A DNA stretch of 64,000 nt from DASWTL01 sp035575925 (GTDB lineage: Bacteria; Bacteroidota; Bacteroidia; Sphingobacteriales; Sphingobacteriaceae), in NCBI GenBank assembly GCA_035575925.1, contig DATLXK010000062.1, positions 62,001 to 126,000 on the forward strand, read 5' to 3'. A program made the position numbers and the translations under genes. Of the stretch, positions 52,234 through 61,004 are shown piece after piece. The first letter of the stretch is position 1. Every line of letters starts with the position of its first letter. Under the pieces are notes generated by a model. It did not search any database. It was given only the letters and a program-made list of their open reading frames with translations, and had not been told where the DNA came from.

Positions 52234-53880
52234 ATGTTACCAAGAAAGAGTTTTATAGAAACAGCAGCATTTAAGGAACTTCAGAAACACTTTGAAGACA
52301 TAGAAAGCACTTTGCTTAAAGATTTGTTTTCAGATTCCAACCGTTTTAGTGAATTCAGTATACGTTTTGAGGATGTTTTACTTGATTATTCCAAAAACAA
52401 CATTACATCCGACACCAAAAAATTACTAATTGCCCTTGCGGAAGAATGTGAATTAAAAGAAGCCATTGAGGCTATGTTTAATGGTGAAAAAATCAATGAA
52501 ACCGAGGGGCGGGCGGTATTACATACAGCATTAAGAAATCCATTTCCTTCCGGAGTTTTTACTGATGAAAAAGATATTATGCCTGATATCCACCTGGTAT
52601 TGGGAAAAATAGAAAAATTTACAAATTCTGTAATAAATGGCGATTGGAAAGGATATACGGATAAGCCAATAACAGATATTGTCAATATCGGCATAGGGGG
52701 GTCTGACCTTGGCCCTGTAATGGTTACAGAAGCATTAAAACCATATAAAAATCATCTTAACCTGCATTTTGTTTCTAATGTAGATGGCAGTCACATTGCC
52801 GAGGCGCTTAAAAAGGTTAACCCTGCAACTACCTTATTCCTGATCGCATCTAAAACATTCACAACTCAGGAAACCATGGCGAATGCACATACAGCCAGGC
52901 TTTGGCTCCTGCAACATGGCGCTTCTGAAACTGATGTGGCCAAACATTTTGCAGCATTATCTACTAATGAAAAGGCAGTGAGCGAATTCGGTATTGATAC
53001 TGAAAACATGTTTGGTTTTTGGGATTGGGTAGGTGGAAGATATTCATTGTGGAGCGCAATCGGAACTTCTATTGCCTTAGGGATTGGATTTGAAAATTTC
53101 CGTAAATTATTAAATGGAGCCTACTCCATGGACAATCATTTCCGTAAGACGGAGTTTGAAAACAACATACCCGTAATTCTGGCTTTGGTTGGCATATGGT
53201 ACAATAATTTTTTCGGAGCCGAGAGTCATGCTATCCTCCCTTATGATCAATACATGCACCGATTTGCCGCCTATTTCCAGCAGGGCGATATGGAAAGCAA
53301 CGGCAAATATATTGACAGAGATGGACATATCATTGATTACCAAACCGGGCCTATTATCTGGGGAGAGCCTGGCACAAACGGACAGCATGCTTTCTACCAA
53401 CTCATTCATCAGGGAACCAAATTAATTCCGTCAGATTTTATTGCTCCGGCTCAATCTCATAACCCAACCGGTGAACACCATCAGCTTCTGCTCTCTAATT
53501 TTTTTGCTCAAACCCAGGCTTTAATGAACGGGAAAGAATTAGAAACAGTAATTAAAGAGTTGATAGCACAGGGAAAATCAGATGAGGAGATAACAACACT
53601 TGCCCCTTTTAAGGTCTTTACAGGTAACAGGCCTACGAATTCAATCCTTGTAAAAAAAATAACGCCCTATGTTTTGGGACAGCTGATAGCTATGTATGAG
53701 CATAAAATATTCGTCCAGGGCGTGATCTGGAATATTTTTAGTTTCGACCAATGGGGTGTTGAATTAGGGAAACAACTTGCCGGTGAGATTTTGCCTGAGT
53801 TAAAAGGCAACCAGACTGTAGAAACCCATGATCCGTCAACAAATGGCTTAATTAACCAGTATAAGGCCTGGAGGGAATAA
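52234..53880 (+). CDS. pgi: Glucose-6-phosphate isomerase
   Basis: Pgi interconverts glucose-6-phosphate and fructose-6-phosphate. The 548-residue protein is of the long (Escherichia coli-like) type. Visible signatures: NIGIGGSDLGPVMV, VSNVDGSHIAEAL, SKTFTTQETMANAHTAR, FWDWVGGRYSLWSAIG, GEPGTNGQHAFYQLIHQG and the terminal QWGVELGKQLAGEI. All catalytic regions are present. It is a single gene, divergent from the M16 pair; TTATATTTTA before its start is a weak promoter-like match. Confidence 0.97.
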   Translation: MLPRKSFIETAAFKELQKHFEDIESTLLKDLFSDSNRFSEFSIRFEDVLLDYSKNNITSDTKKLLIALAEECELKEAIEAMFNGEKINETEGRAVLHTALRNPFPSGVFTDEKDIMPDIHLVLGKIEKFTNSVINGDWKGYTDKPITDIVNIGIGGSDLGPVMVTEALKPYKNHLNLHFVSNVDGSHIAEALKKVNPATTLFLIASKTFTTQETMANAHTARLWLLQHGASETDVAKHFAALSTNEKAVSEFGIDTENMFGFWDWVGGRYSLWSAIGTSIALGIGFENFRKLLNGAYSMDNHFRKTEFENNIPVILALVGIWYNNFFGAESHAILPYDQYMHRFAAYFQQGDMESNGKYIDRDGHIIDYQTGPIIWGEPGTNGQHAFYQLIHQGTKLIPSDFIAPAQSHNPTGEHHQLLLSNFFAQTQALMNGKELETVIKELIAQGKSDEEITTLAPFKVFTGNRPTNSILVKKITPYVLGQLIAMYEHKIFVQGVIWNIFSFDQWGVELGKQLAGEILPELKGNQTVETHDPSTNGLINQYKAWRE

Positions 53881-53945
53881 AGAAAAGGCTAGTGAAACAT
53901 GCTAACATTACCTGAAATCGGGATGCACATTATAAATTATTTGCA

Positions 53946-55508
53946 ATGAAAAAGAACTGCTTCATCATTATTTTTCTTACTGCGGGAATCCTGCAATCAG
54001 CTTTGGCACAGGCCCCAAATGACGCAACTACTATTCAAAGAATTCGTAACGAAGGACTAAATAATTCCAAAGTTATGGAAAATGCCTTCTATATTACTGA
54101 TGTAGCTGGACCAAGACTAACTAATTCCCCCGGATTAAAACGGGCTCAGGAATGGGCTGTAAACACATTCAAATCATGGGGTTTGCAAAATGTTAATCTG
54201 GAGTCATGGGGTACTTTCGGTAGAGGATGGGAAGTTCAGAAATATTATGCTGCAGTGACAGCGCCTTACTATTATTCTATAATCGGTTCGCCAAAAGCAT
54301 GGACACCGGGAACCAATGGCTTGATTAAATCAGAGGTGATTTTACTAAAGATTGATTCAGTTTCTGATCTGGCTAAATACAAAGGTAAACTTAAGGGCAA
54401 AATTGTAATTCTCGATAATCCGGCACCTGTAGAAACTACCTTTAAAGCCGATGGCGTCCGGTATACCGATGAGCAGCTTTTACAGTTAGCAACTCCAACA
54501 CAACCGCCAGTTACCCGGACAACATCCGCAGTAAATCCTCAGGAATCAATAAACAGGTATAAACAATTACTGGAGTTGAGATCCAGTATCAGTGAATTTT
54601 TTATTGCAGAGCGCACCGCACTTATTCTTAGCCGTACCAGAGGAACTCATGGCACATTTTTCACTTCGAACGGGGCATCATACGCTGCTGATGCAAAACC
54701 TGTAACTCCGGAGATAGAGGTATCAACAGAAGATTATTTACGTTTACTTCGGCTTGTTAAATCAGGCACTAAAGTACTTTTAGAGGCTGAGATTAAAACC
54801 AGTTTTCAGGATAAGGATCTGGCCGGATATAATGTGATCGCTGAAATTCCCGGAACGGATCCGATATTAAAAGAGGAAGTTGTCATGCTCGGAGCGCATT
54901 ATGATTCATGGCATTCGGCTACAGGAGCTACTGATAATGCAGCCGGAAGCGCAGTAATGATAGAGGTGATGCGTATAATTAAAACCCTGGATCTGAAACC
55001 TAAACGCACTATACGTATTGCTTTATGGGATGGCGAGGAGCAGGGATTATTCGGATCAAGAGGCTATGCGGCTTCACATTTTGGTAACCGGAAAACATTG
55101 GTTATGAATACTGCTCAGGGGAAAATATCCTCTTATTATAATTTAGATAATGGCACCGGAAAAATTCGCGGCATTTATTTACAGGGTAATGAGGGGGTGA
55201 GGAATATTTTTACCGAATGGCTGGAGCCTTTTAAAGATCTTGGGGCAGCAACTATAACAAGCAGAAACACAGGAGGAACCGACCATTTATCATTTGATGA
55301 ATTAGGTATACCCGGCTTTCAGTTTATCCAGGACGGAATTGAGTACGGTTCACGCACGCACCACTCTAATCAGGATACTTTTGACCGGCTAATCGCTGAA
55401 GATCTTAAACAAGCTGCAACCATAATTGCCGCATTTGTTTTTAACACTGCACAGCTGGATCATAAACTCCCCAGGAAAGAGCTTCCTGTTATTAAAACAG
55501 TAAATTAG
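53946..55508 (+). CDS. Exported M28 family aminopeptidase
   Basis: The 520-residue protein has a signal peptide (to about residue 22, LQSALAQ), a PA-type insert (about 130-270), and the M28 zinc domain: LGAHYDSWHSATGATDNAAGS (His and Asp ligands), WDGEEQGLFGSRGY (catalytic Glu and ligand), YYNLDNGTGKIRG and TDHLSFDELGIPGFQFIQD, with the last His ligand in RTHHSNQDTFD. It releases amino acids from peptides in the periplasm or outside. Convergent with the beta-CASP gene, 6 bases apart. Confidence 0.9.
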   Translation: MKKNCFIIIFLTAGILQSALAQAPNDATTIQRIRNEGLNNSKVMENAFYITDVAGPRLTNSPGLKRAQEWAVNTFKSWGLQNVNLESWGTFGRGWEVQKYYAAVTAPYYYSIIGSPKAWTPGTNGLIKSEVILLKIDSVSDLAKYKGKLKGKIVILDNPAPVETTFKADGVRYTDEQLLQLATPTQPPVTRTTSAVNPQESINRYKQLLELRSSISEFFIAERTALILSRTRGTHGTFFTSNGASYAADAKPVTPEIEVSTEDYLRLLRLVKSGTKVLLEAEIKTSFQDKDLAGYNVIAEIPGTDPILKEEVVMLGAHYDSWHSATGATDNAAGSAVMIEVMRIIKTLDLKPKRTIRIALWDGEEQGLFGSRGYAASHFGNRKTLVMNTAQGKISSYYNLDNGTGKIRGIYLQGNEGVRNIFTEWLEPFKDLGAATITSRNTGGTDHLSFDELGIPGFQFIQDGIEYGSRTHHSNQDTFDRLIAEDLKQAATIIAAFVFNTAQLDHKLPRKELPVIKTVN

Positions 55509-55514
55509 AACGTA

Positions 55515-56918
55515 CTATTCCAGGTCCTGAGTATGATGAAGATTGGGGATTTCAACGATGGAAAAGCCTTTTTCCAGGATCTTTTCTCGGAAGATCGACT
55601 GAGTATCATATTCTCCGTGAACAAGAAATATTTTTTTTACATGTGCGGGATCCTGGCAGGATATAAATTTTAGAAGATCCTCATAATCCCCATGCGCACT
55701 CATGGATTTTATGGAACGGACTTCCGCCCTTACATCATATTCTTCCCCAAAAATACGCACAACCGGAGCACCCGCAAGCAATCTTCCGCCTAACGATCGC
55801 GGTTCACAATAGCCCACCATCAGGATGGTGTTTTTATGATTTCCTATATTATTCCGTATATGATGCTTCACCCTGCCGGCTTCAGCCATACCCGAAGAAG
55901 AAATAATTACACATGGCCTTGAGTCGGCATTTAACGCTTTGGACTCCTCTACAGTACCAATATATTTTAATCCCTTAAAATGAAAAATATCAGAGTCGGT
56001 CTTCATTACCTCCTGTACATTATTATTGTATACATCAGGATGATCTTTTAAAACCTGCGTAGCCTTCACTGAAAGCGGACTATCCACATAATACGCAACA
56101 TCAGGTAACAGTCCTCTTAGCTCCAATCCGTTCAGGGCATACAGCAGCTCCTGGGTTCTTCCTACACTGAAAGCAGGGATTATGACTTTTCCTTTTTTTA
56201 ATTCACAAGTTTGGTGGATAATCTCACGCAACATGTCCTCAATAGGTTCCAGATCTTTATGTAACGAGTCGCCATAAGTAGATTCAAGCAAAATATAATC
56301 AGCCTGTTCAAAAACCGATGGGCTTTTCAGCAGGAGATCATCATAGCGGCCAACATCGCCGCTGAAGGTTATTTGGGTTAACTTACCCTCTTCAAGAACC
56401 GATAAATGTACTGCAGCACTCCCAATTACATGCCCTGCATCGGTAAATTTCACTTTCACACGCGGTGTAATTTCGTACTCCTCATTATATTCAGCAATTT
56501 TAAATAGCCTGAGAGACTCTATAACATCTTCATCGGTGTATAACGGCTCTTCTAACGGTAGCCCTTTTCGTTTCCTGCTTTTATTACTGTACTCAGCATC
56601 CTGACTTTGTATTTTAGCAGAATCCATCAAAAGTATCTTACAAAGATCCATCGTGGGGGGAGTGCAGATAATATCTCCTCTAAACCCTTCGGCTAATAAT
56701 CGGGGAATTAACCCGCAATGATCTATATGCGCATGTGATAGTACTAGATAATTAACGGCGGATGGCTTAAAACCAAAATAATCATTCAGGTCATCAGTCT
56801 CCTCACCCATTCCCTGGAACATGCCGCAATCCAGAAGAATTTGGGTATTATCTTTTAAAGTAATTAAATGTTTGCTGCCGGTAACGGTTTGTGCGGCACC
56901 ATGGAAAGCTATTTTCAT
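55515..56918 (-). CDS. Metallo-beta-lactamase/beta-CASP hydrolase with RMMBL domain
   Basis: The 467-residue protein belongs to the CPSF73-like beta-CASP nuclease group. Motifs: SHAHIDHCGLIPRL (HxHxDH), TDAGHVIGSAAVHL, SGDVGRYDDLLL, the beta-CASP region with IIPAFSVGRTQELLYAL, PCVIISSSGMAEAGRVKHHI, and the RMMBL part MSAHGDYEDLL and VHGEYDTQSIF. RNA cleavage is expected from family but unproven. TATTTTTG (minus strand 56967-56960) is a possible -7 element 41 bases before its start. Confidence 0.9.
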   Translation of the reverse strand: MKIAFHGAAQTVTGSKHLITLKDNTQILLDCGMFQGMGEETDDLNDYFGFKPSAVNYLVLSHAHIDHCGLIPRLLAEGFRGDIICTPPTMDLCKILLMDSAKIQSQDAEYSNKSRKRKGLPLEEPLYTDEDVIESLRLFKIAEYNEEYEITPRVKVKFTDAGHVIGSAAVHLSVLEEGKLTQITFSGDVGRYDDLLLKSPSVFEQADYILLESTYGDSLHKDLEPIEDMLREIIHQTCELKKGKVIIPAFSVGRTQELLYALNGLELRGLLPDVAYYVDSPLSVKATQVLKDHPDVYNNNVQEVMKTDSDIFHFKGLKYIGTVEESKALNADSRPCVIISSSGMAEAGRVKHHIRNNIGNHKNTILMVGYCEPRSLGGRLLAGAPVVRIFGEEYDVRAEVRSIKSMSAHGDYEDLLKFISCQDPAHVKKIFLVHGEYDTQSIFREKILEKGFSIVEIPNLHHTQDLE

Positions 56919-56991
56919 ATATTAAAGTCATTAACATAAAACCCGGTAAATTGTAATGACAAAAATAAATAAAACAAACCTAAGAAAATAG

Positions 56992-57022
56992 TTGTATAAC
57001 TAAATAATTAGTTTTACATTTG
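56992..57022 (+). promoter_or_regulatory. BlaI-type operator overlapping the promoter of the BlaI/BlaR1 operon
   Basis: TTG (56992-56994) and TACATTTG (57015-57022) are spaced by 20 bases, a very good fit to the Bacteroidota promoter. An inverted repeat, TGTATAACTAA (56993-57003) and TTAGTTTTACA (57008-57018), 11 bp with one mismatch and a 4-base centre, fills the spacer and overlaps both elements. The outer TGTA/TACA halves recall BlaI/MecI boxes. A repressor bound here would block RNA polymerase; BlaI encoded at 57508 is the obvious candidate. Confidence 0.7.
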
Positions 57023-57025
57023 GAT

Positions 57026-57517
57026 ATGCATCGCTCATTAATAATAATTTTGCTATTGACCACTGTACTCATTTCATCGTGCAGAGTTAATAGAATTGTT
57101 AATGGCCAGCAGCAAGGTAAATGGATTTATATAACAGAGGAAGTTGAAAAAAGCGTAACCCGCCTTGCCAAGAATGGCTTTCTTTCTGGAAAAATAATGC
57201 AGAAAGGGTATAACTACAAAGGGCGGTTCAATAAAGGTAAAGAAGTAGGAATATGGCGATATTATTTGAACGGAAAATTAGTACGTAAAGAAAAATATAA
57301 TGGAGAAATGGCTAATGTTCGTTTTTATCATGAAAATGGAAAAATAGAGAGCGAGGGAAAAACCTGGACTGATAACTCACCGAAACACGTACACTGGTAT
57401 TATTCAGGCAATTGGAACTTTTACGATACAAGCGGTTCTTTAGTAGTAACCCGCCAGTATGAAAAAGGAGAAATTATTAATGAAGTTGATTATAAGAATA
57501 ACAAAGAATGGAAATAA
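57026..57517 (+). CDS. Lipoprotein with MORN/YwqK-like repeats
   Basis: The 163-residue protein has a lipoprotein signal (LLLTTVLISSC, Cys about 19) and repeated strands of the MORN/YwqK kind: GKWIYITEE, GRFNKGKEVGIWRYYLNGKLVRKEKYN, RFYHENGKIESEG and NWNFYDTSGSLVVTRQYEKG. A TTG at 57020 is in frame but would precede the promoter start region; the ATG at 57026 lies 3 bases after the -7 element, so the message may be nearly leaderless. It overlaps blaI by 10 bases. Function unknown, possibly the regulated envelope target. Confidence 0.75.
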   Translation: MHRSLIIILLLTTVLISSCRVNRIVNGQQQGKWIYITEEVEKSVTRLAKNGFLSGKIMQKGYNYKGRFNKGKEVGIWRYYLNGKLVRKEKYNGEMANVRFYHENGKIESEGKTWTDNSPKHVHWYYSGNWNFYDTSGSLVVTRQYEKGEIINEVDYKNNKEWK

Positions 57518-57879
57518 AAGAATTAACAAAGGCAGAAGAACAGATAATGCAGGTTTTGTGGGATCTGGAAAAAGGATTTGTGAAAGATGTTCTGGAGCAA
57601 CTGCCAGAACCTAAACCCGCATATAATACGGTTTCTACAATCATCCGGATACTGGAGACTAAAGGTTTTATAGACCATAAAGCTTTTGGGAAAAGCCACC
57701 GTTACTTCCCGCTTATTACTAAGGAAACCTATAAAAGTTTTGCTACTGATAAACTTATGAATGGTTACTTCAGCAACTCGGTAGAGAATATGTTTTCCTT
57801 TTTTGTAAAAGAGAAAAAACTCGATTTAAAAGAAGCTGATGAGATTATGAAGCTGATTGAAAAACTTAAAAAGAAATAA
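57508..57879 (+). CDS. blaI: BlaI/MecI/CopY-family transcriptional repressor
   Basis: The 123-residue repressor has the winged-helix domain of the family: LTKAEEQIMQVLWDLEKGFVKDVL, then PAYNTVSTIIRILETKGFIDH (recognition helix and wing) and a C-terminal dimerisation region. In Staphylococcus the homologue is cleaved when BlaR1 senses beta-lactams; the signal here is unknown. It overlaps the upstream gene and is followed directly (1 base) by the BlaR1-like gene, the classic pair. Confidence 0.92.
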   Translation: MEIKELTKAEEQIMQVLWDLEKGFVKDVLEQLPEPKPAYNTVSTIIRILETKGFIDHKAFGKSHRYFPLITKETYKSFATDKLMNGYFSNSVENMFSFFVKEKKLDLKEADEIMKLIEKLKKK

Positions 57880-57880
57880 T

Positions 57881-59929
57881 ATGAATAGCATGAATTACCT
57901 GCTTCAGGCTAACCTGTACCTGATCCTTTTTATGGGATTTTACTCACTGGTACTTCGTAATGAAACGTTTTTCAGACAAAACCGGATCTTTCTAAACGGA
58001 AGTGTGCTTTTATCATTCGTTATTCCGTTTATTAATTCGGGCTGGTTCCGTGATCTGTTTATTACACAAAAAGTGCGGGAAGCGGTACCATTACAACTAA
58101 TCTATGATCCGGTAATGGTGCAGGTAAGCGCAGAAGCGCCGGGATGGACATTTACTGATGTCATGTTCTGGATCTATGTATCGGGAACCATACTATTTCT
58201 GACCAGATTTTTTATTCAGCTTATTTGGCTTAATTATAATTTAAAAGAGAAAAAAGGCTCTGCTTTTTCTTTCTTTAAGAAACTTGTGGTAGATGAAGAT
58301 CTCTTGGAAAAGGAAACAATTATTGCCCATGAAAAAGTACATATCAGGCAATGGCATTCTGCAGATATTATTTTAACCGAGCTCGCTGCTATTATTAACT
58401 GGTTTAACCCTGTTGTATACCTGTACAAAAAAGAAATCCGGCATATTCACGAATTTATTGCCGACGAAGAGGCTTCATCGGCGCAAATAAGCAAATCGGA
58501 TTACGCAGTATTACTGCTCAGCAATACACTGGGGATTAATCCGCACCAACTAACCAATAGTTTTTTTAATCAATCATTATTAAAAAGGAGGATTATCATG
58601 TTAAATAAAAACCGATCACCCAGAACAGGCCTTTTAAAATACGGGCTGTGCGCTCCCCTATTTGCAATTATGCTGATATTTTCAGCCGCTACAGTAAGCA
58701 CGGATAAAGCAGAGCTAATACTTAAATCCAAAAAAATCACCAGCTCGTTAATGGGAAGTTTAGCTGTAACCGATGAACCGGATGATTATAAATCATTCTT
58801 AAAGCGAAATCCAACAGTTAAAGAATTAGCATGGCAGATTAACCCATACCGGGTAATCGTATATCTGAAGAATGGCAAATCTGAAATATACACCATGGAT
58901 AAACCCCGGGAAAAGCAAAACTCTTTAAGCAAATATGGCGACTTTCCTTATCCGCCGCCACCGCCGCCGACAGTGAATAGATTAGAATTACCGCCGCCAC
59001 CGCCAATGCCTCCTGAAGTTGCGACAGACCTCAAAGTTCTATACAAACACTTAGGAAAGAGTATTAAATATCCTGAAAGCGCGAGGGAAAATCAGATTAC
59101 AGGCTATGTTGTTGCAGGCTTTAGTGTGGAAAATAATTCAATCAGGAATATTAAAGTAATCAAGACCCCTGGTTATGGTTTAGAGGAGGAAGTAATCAAA
59201 TCCCTTTCCACCTTTAACGGGCCATTATTTTTAGGGAGCGGGCCACATACTATAGGTATAGGTTTTCAGATATCGGGTTCATCGAAGAACATTCTTGAAA
59301 CGAAAGATTCGAATTACCCAAACTATTTGGGTGACGTAATAGTAACGGCCTACTCCTCAAAATCGGCAATTAGTACAGATAATTCAGAGGAAAAACCCGT
59401 TACCCTGGATAAAGTACGGGATTTTGCCAGTGTGGAAGTTCTGCCGTTATTTCCGGGAGGAGAAAAAGGTTTTTATGCGTTTTTGAGTCAAAACATTAAA
59501 TATCCTGCAGAAGCTAAAGAAAAGAACATATCAGGAAGAGTGTTTGTAACATATATTGTTGAAAAAGATGGTTCTCTTGCAGATATTAAGGTGTTACGGG
59601 GATTAGGCTACGGAACTGATGAAGAAGCGGTAAGGGTTTTAAAGTTATCTCCAAACTGGATCCCGGGTATAACTAATGGACAACATGTGCGGGTTCAATA
59701 CACTATACCGATTTTATTTAGTCTAAATTCCAAAACAAGTGTTGATAGGTTACAGAAGACAGAAATTGTCCCTTTAGTAATACTAGATGGTAAAGAAATT
59801 AGTTATGAAGAAATGAAAAAGATCCCGTCAGGCTCTATAAAATTAATGAACGTTTTAAAAGATAAAAGTGCAGTAGATAAATATGGTGAGAAAGGAAAAA
59901 ATGGCGTGATAGAAATTTCTATAAAATAG
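57881..59929 (+). CDS. BlaR1-like M56 metallopeptidase with two TonB C-terminal domains
   Basis: From the ATG at 57881 the protein has 682 residues; a TTG at 57857 would overlap blaI. N-terminal membrane helices carry the M56 domain with HEKVH (150-154) and IADEE about 45 residues later (zinc site). A further helix (about 255-274) leads to the periplasm. There follow a Pro-rich stretch (PPPPPP and PPPPPMPP), a TonB_C-like domain (about 379-457), a second one (about 529-614), and a C-terminal segment resembling a TonB-receptor plug (VILDGKEISYEEM, then GKNGVIEISIK). No penicillin-binding sensor domain is present, so the inducer is not obviously a beta-lactam. Confidence 0.9.
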   Translation: MNSMNYLLQANLYLILFMGFYSLVLRNETFFRQNRIFLNGSVLLSFVIPFINSGWFRDLFITQKVREAVPLQLIYDPVMVQVSAEAPGWTFTDVMFWIYVSGTILFLTRFFIQLIWLNYNLKEKKGSAFSFFKKLVVDEDLLEKETIIAHEKVHIRQWHSADIILTELAAIINWFNPVVYLYKKEIRHIHEFIADEEASSAQISKSDYAVLLLSNTLGINPHQLTNSFFNQSLLKRRIIMLNKNRSPRTGLLKYGLCAPLFAIMLIFSAATVSTDKAELILKSKKITSSLMGSLAVTDEPDDYKSFLKRNPTVKELAWQINPYRVIVYLKNGKSEIYTMDKPREKQNSLSKYGDFPYPPPPPPTVNRLELPPPPPMPPEVATDLKVLYKHLGKSIKYPESARENQITGYVVAGFSVENNSIRNIKVIKTPGYGLEEEVIKSLSTFNGPLFLGSGPHTIGIGFQISGSSKNILETKDSNYPNYLGDVIVTAYSSKSAISTDNSEEKPVTLDKVRDFASVEVLPLFPGGEKGFYAFLSQNIKYPAEAKEKNISGRVFVTYIVEKDGSLADIKVLRGLGYGTDEEAVRVLKLSPNWIPGITNGQHVRVQYTIPILFSLNSKTSVDRLQKTEIVPLVILDGKEISYEEMKKIPSGSIKLMNVLKDKSAVDKYGEKGKNGVIEISIK

Positions 59930-59959
59930 ATTAACTGTATTATAAAAAATAATTTAACA

Positions 59960-59991
59960 AGAAACCCTGAAGCAAATGCTCCAGGGTTTCT
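59960..59991. terminator. Hairpin between convergent blaR1-like and sdhB genes
   Basis: AGAAACCCTG (59960-59969) pairs with CAGGGTTTCT (59982-59991), and an inner AGC/GCT pair closes a 4-base loop. No T-run follows on the plus strand; on the minus strand an A/T-rich tail follows. It probably serves as a shared terminator. Confidence 0.65.
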
Positions 59992-60022
59992 AACAAATCT
60001 CCTCGTCCCGGCTGGTACAAAT

Positions 60023-60793
60023 TTAATGAATTTCTTCTTCTTTAAAGAATTTTGCGACATAGTAATCGCGGTTCATGCGGGCTATATTAGTCAATGAAAT
60101 TTCTTTAGGACACTCCGCTTCACAAGCTCCTGTATTGGTGCAATTTCCAAAACCCTCTTCATCCATTTGTGCAACCATAGCCTGCACACGACGATATCGC
60201 TCCGGCTGTCCCTGTGGTAATAACGCCAGCTGCGACACCTTGGCAGACACAAATAACATGGCTGAAGCATTTTTACATGCTGCCACACAGGCACCGCACT
60301 GAATACACGTAGCAGAGTTAAATGCCTCATCTGCAATCACTTTTGGAATGGCTATTTCATTTGCATCCGGAACACCGCCTGTACCCACCGACACATAGCC
60401 CCCAGCCTGCTGGATGCGCTCAAAGGCCGACCGGTCAACAGCCAGATCTTTAATTACAGGAAATGCTGCAGCTCTCCATGGCTCAATCGTTATTGTTTCA
60501 CCATCTTTAAAGCTCCGCATATGAAGCTGACAGGTAGTAATAGCCCTTTTGGGTCCATGAGGCCGTCCGTTGATATGTAAAGAACACATTCCACAAATAC
60601 CCTCGCGACAATCATGGTCAAAATGAATAGGATCTTCCCCTTTTTTTATCAGCCCTTCGTTTACTACATCCAGCATCTCCAGGAAAGACATATCCGGAGA
60701 AACGCCATCAGCTTTGTAAGTTACAAACCGGCCTTTATCAGCAGCATGCTGCTGTCTCCATACTTTCAGCGTTAAATTCATGTTTCCGCTCAT
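60023..60793 (-). CDS. sdhB: Succinate dehydrogenase/fumarate reductase iron-sulfur subunit
   Basis: SdhB passes electrons from the FAD to the heme/quinone subunit. The 256-residue protein has the N-terminal ferredoxin cysteines (CREGICGMCSLHINGRPHGP and TTCQLH) for the [2Fe-2S] cluster, then CIQCGACVAAC and CTNTGACEAECPKEI for the [4Fe-4S] and [3Fe-4S] clusters. It is the last gene of the sdhCAB operon. An unusual 211-base gap with a gene remnant separates it from sdhA. Confidence 0.95.
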   Translation of the reverse strand: MSGNMNLTLKVWRQQHAADKGRFVTYKADGVSPDMSFLEMLDVVNEGLIKKGEDPIHFDHDCREGICGMCSLHINGRPHGPKRAITTCQLHMRSFKDGETITIEPWRAAAFPVIKDLAVDRSAFERIQQAGGYVSVGTGGVPDANEIAIPKVIADEAFNSATCIQCGACVAACKNASAMLFVSAKVSQLALLPQGQPERYRRVQAMVAQMDEEGFGNCTNTGACEAECPKEISLTNIARMNRDYYVAKFFKEEEIH

Positions 60794-60806
60794 TCTATTT
60801 AGATAT

Positions 60807-61004
60807 AAGATATGAGATGTTAGATTTGAGCCTTTTGCCTAAGCATTTGCTGAAAAGCAAAATTCAATTTTTTGCAACTCATCAATCTGATTAAGAAGCT
60901 TCTCTAACAAATCAGTATTTAATAAATTAAGTTTATTTGATATAATTAATTGGGCTGTAATTAAGAATTATCGGTCTCCCATCTCCAATCTCACTACTCA
61001 AATC
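60807..61004. repeat. Inverted GATTTGAG-type repeats flanking a gene remnant
   Basis: GATATGAGATGTTAGATTTGAG occurs on the plus strand at about 60809-60830 and a related purine-rich GATTTGAGTAGTGAGATTGG run on the minus strand from 61004 to about 60976; both share GATTTGAG and GAGAT words in opposite orientation. They bracket the four-helix-bundle remnant. Such GAGAT-rich repeats often surround genes of this family in Bacteroidota, as I recall. Confidence 0.5.
60839..60970 (-). pseudogene. Remnant of a four-helix-bundle (23S rRNA intervening-sequence-like) protein gene
   Basis: The minus strand from about 60970 to the TAG at 60841-60839 reads FLITAQLIISNKLNLLNTD and LLEKLLNQIDELQKIEFCF, then SANA and stop. 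This matches the last helix pair of S23/four-helix-bundle proteins (pattern TQLIIAKKLN... L...I..I.K). A TAA precedes the segment and no start is available, so only about the last 42 codons survive. It lies between sdhA and sdhB in the same orientation. Confidence 0.6.
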
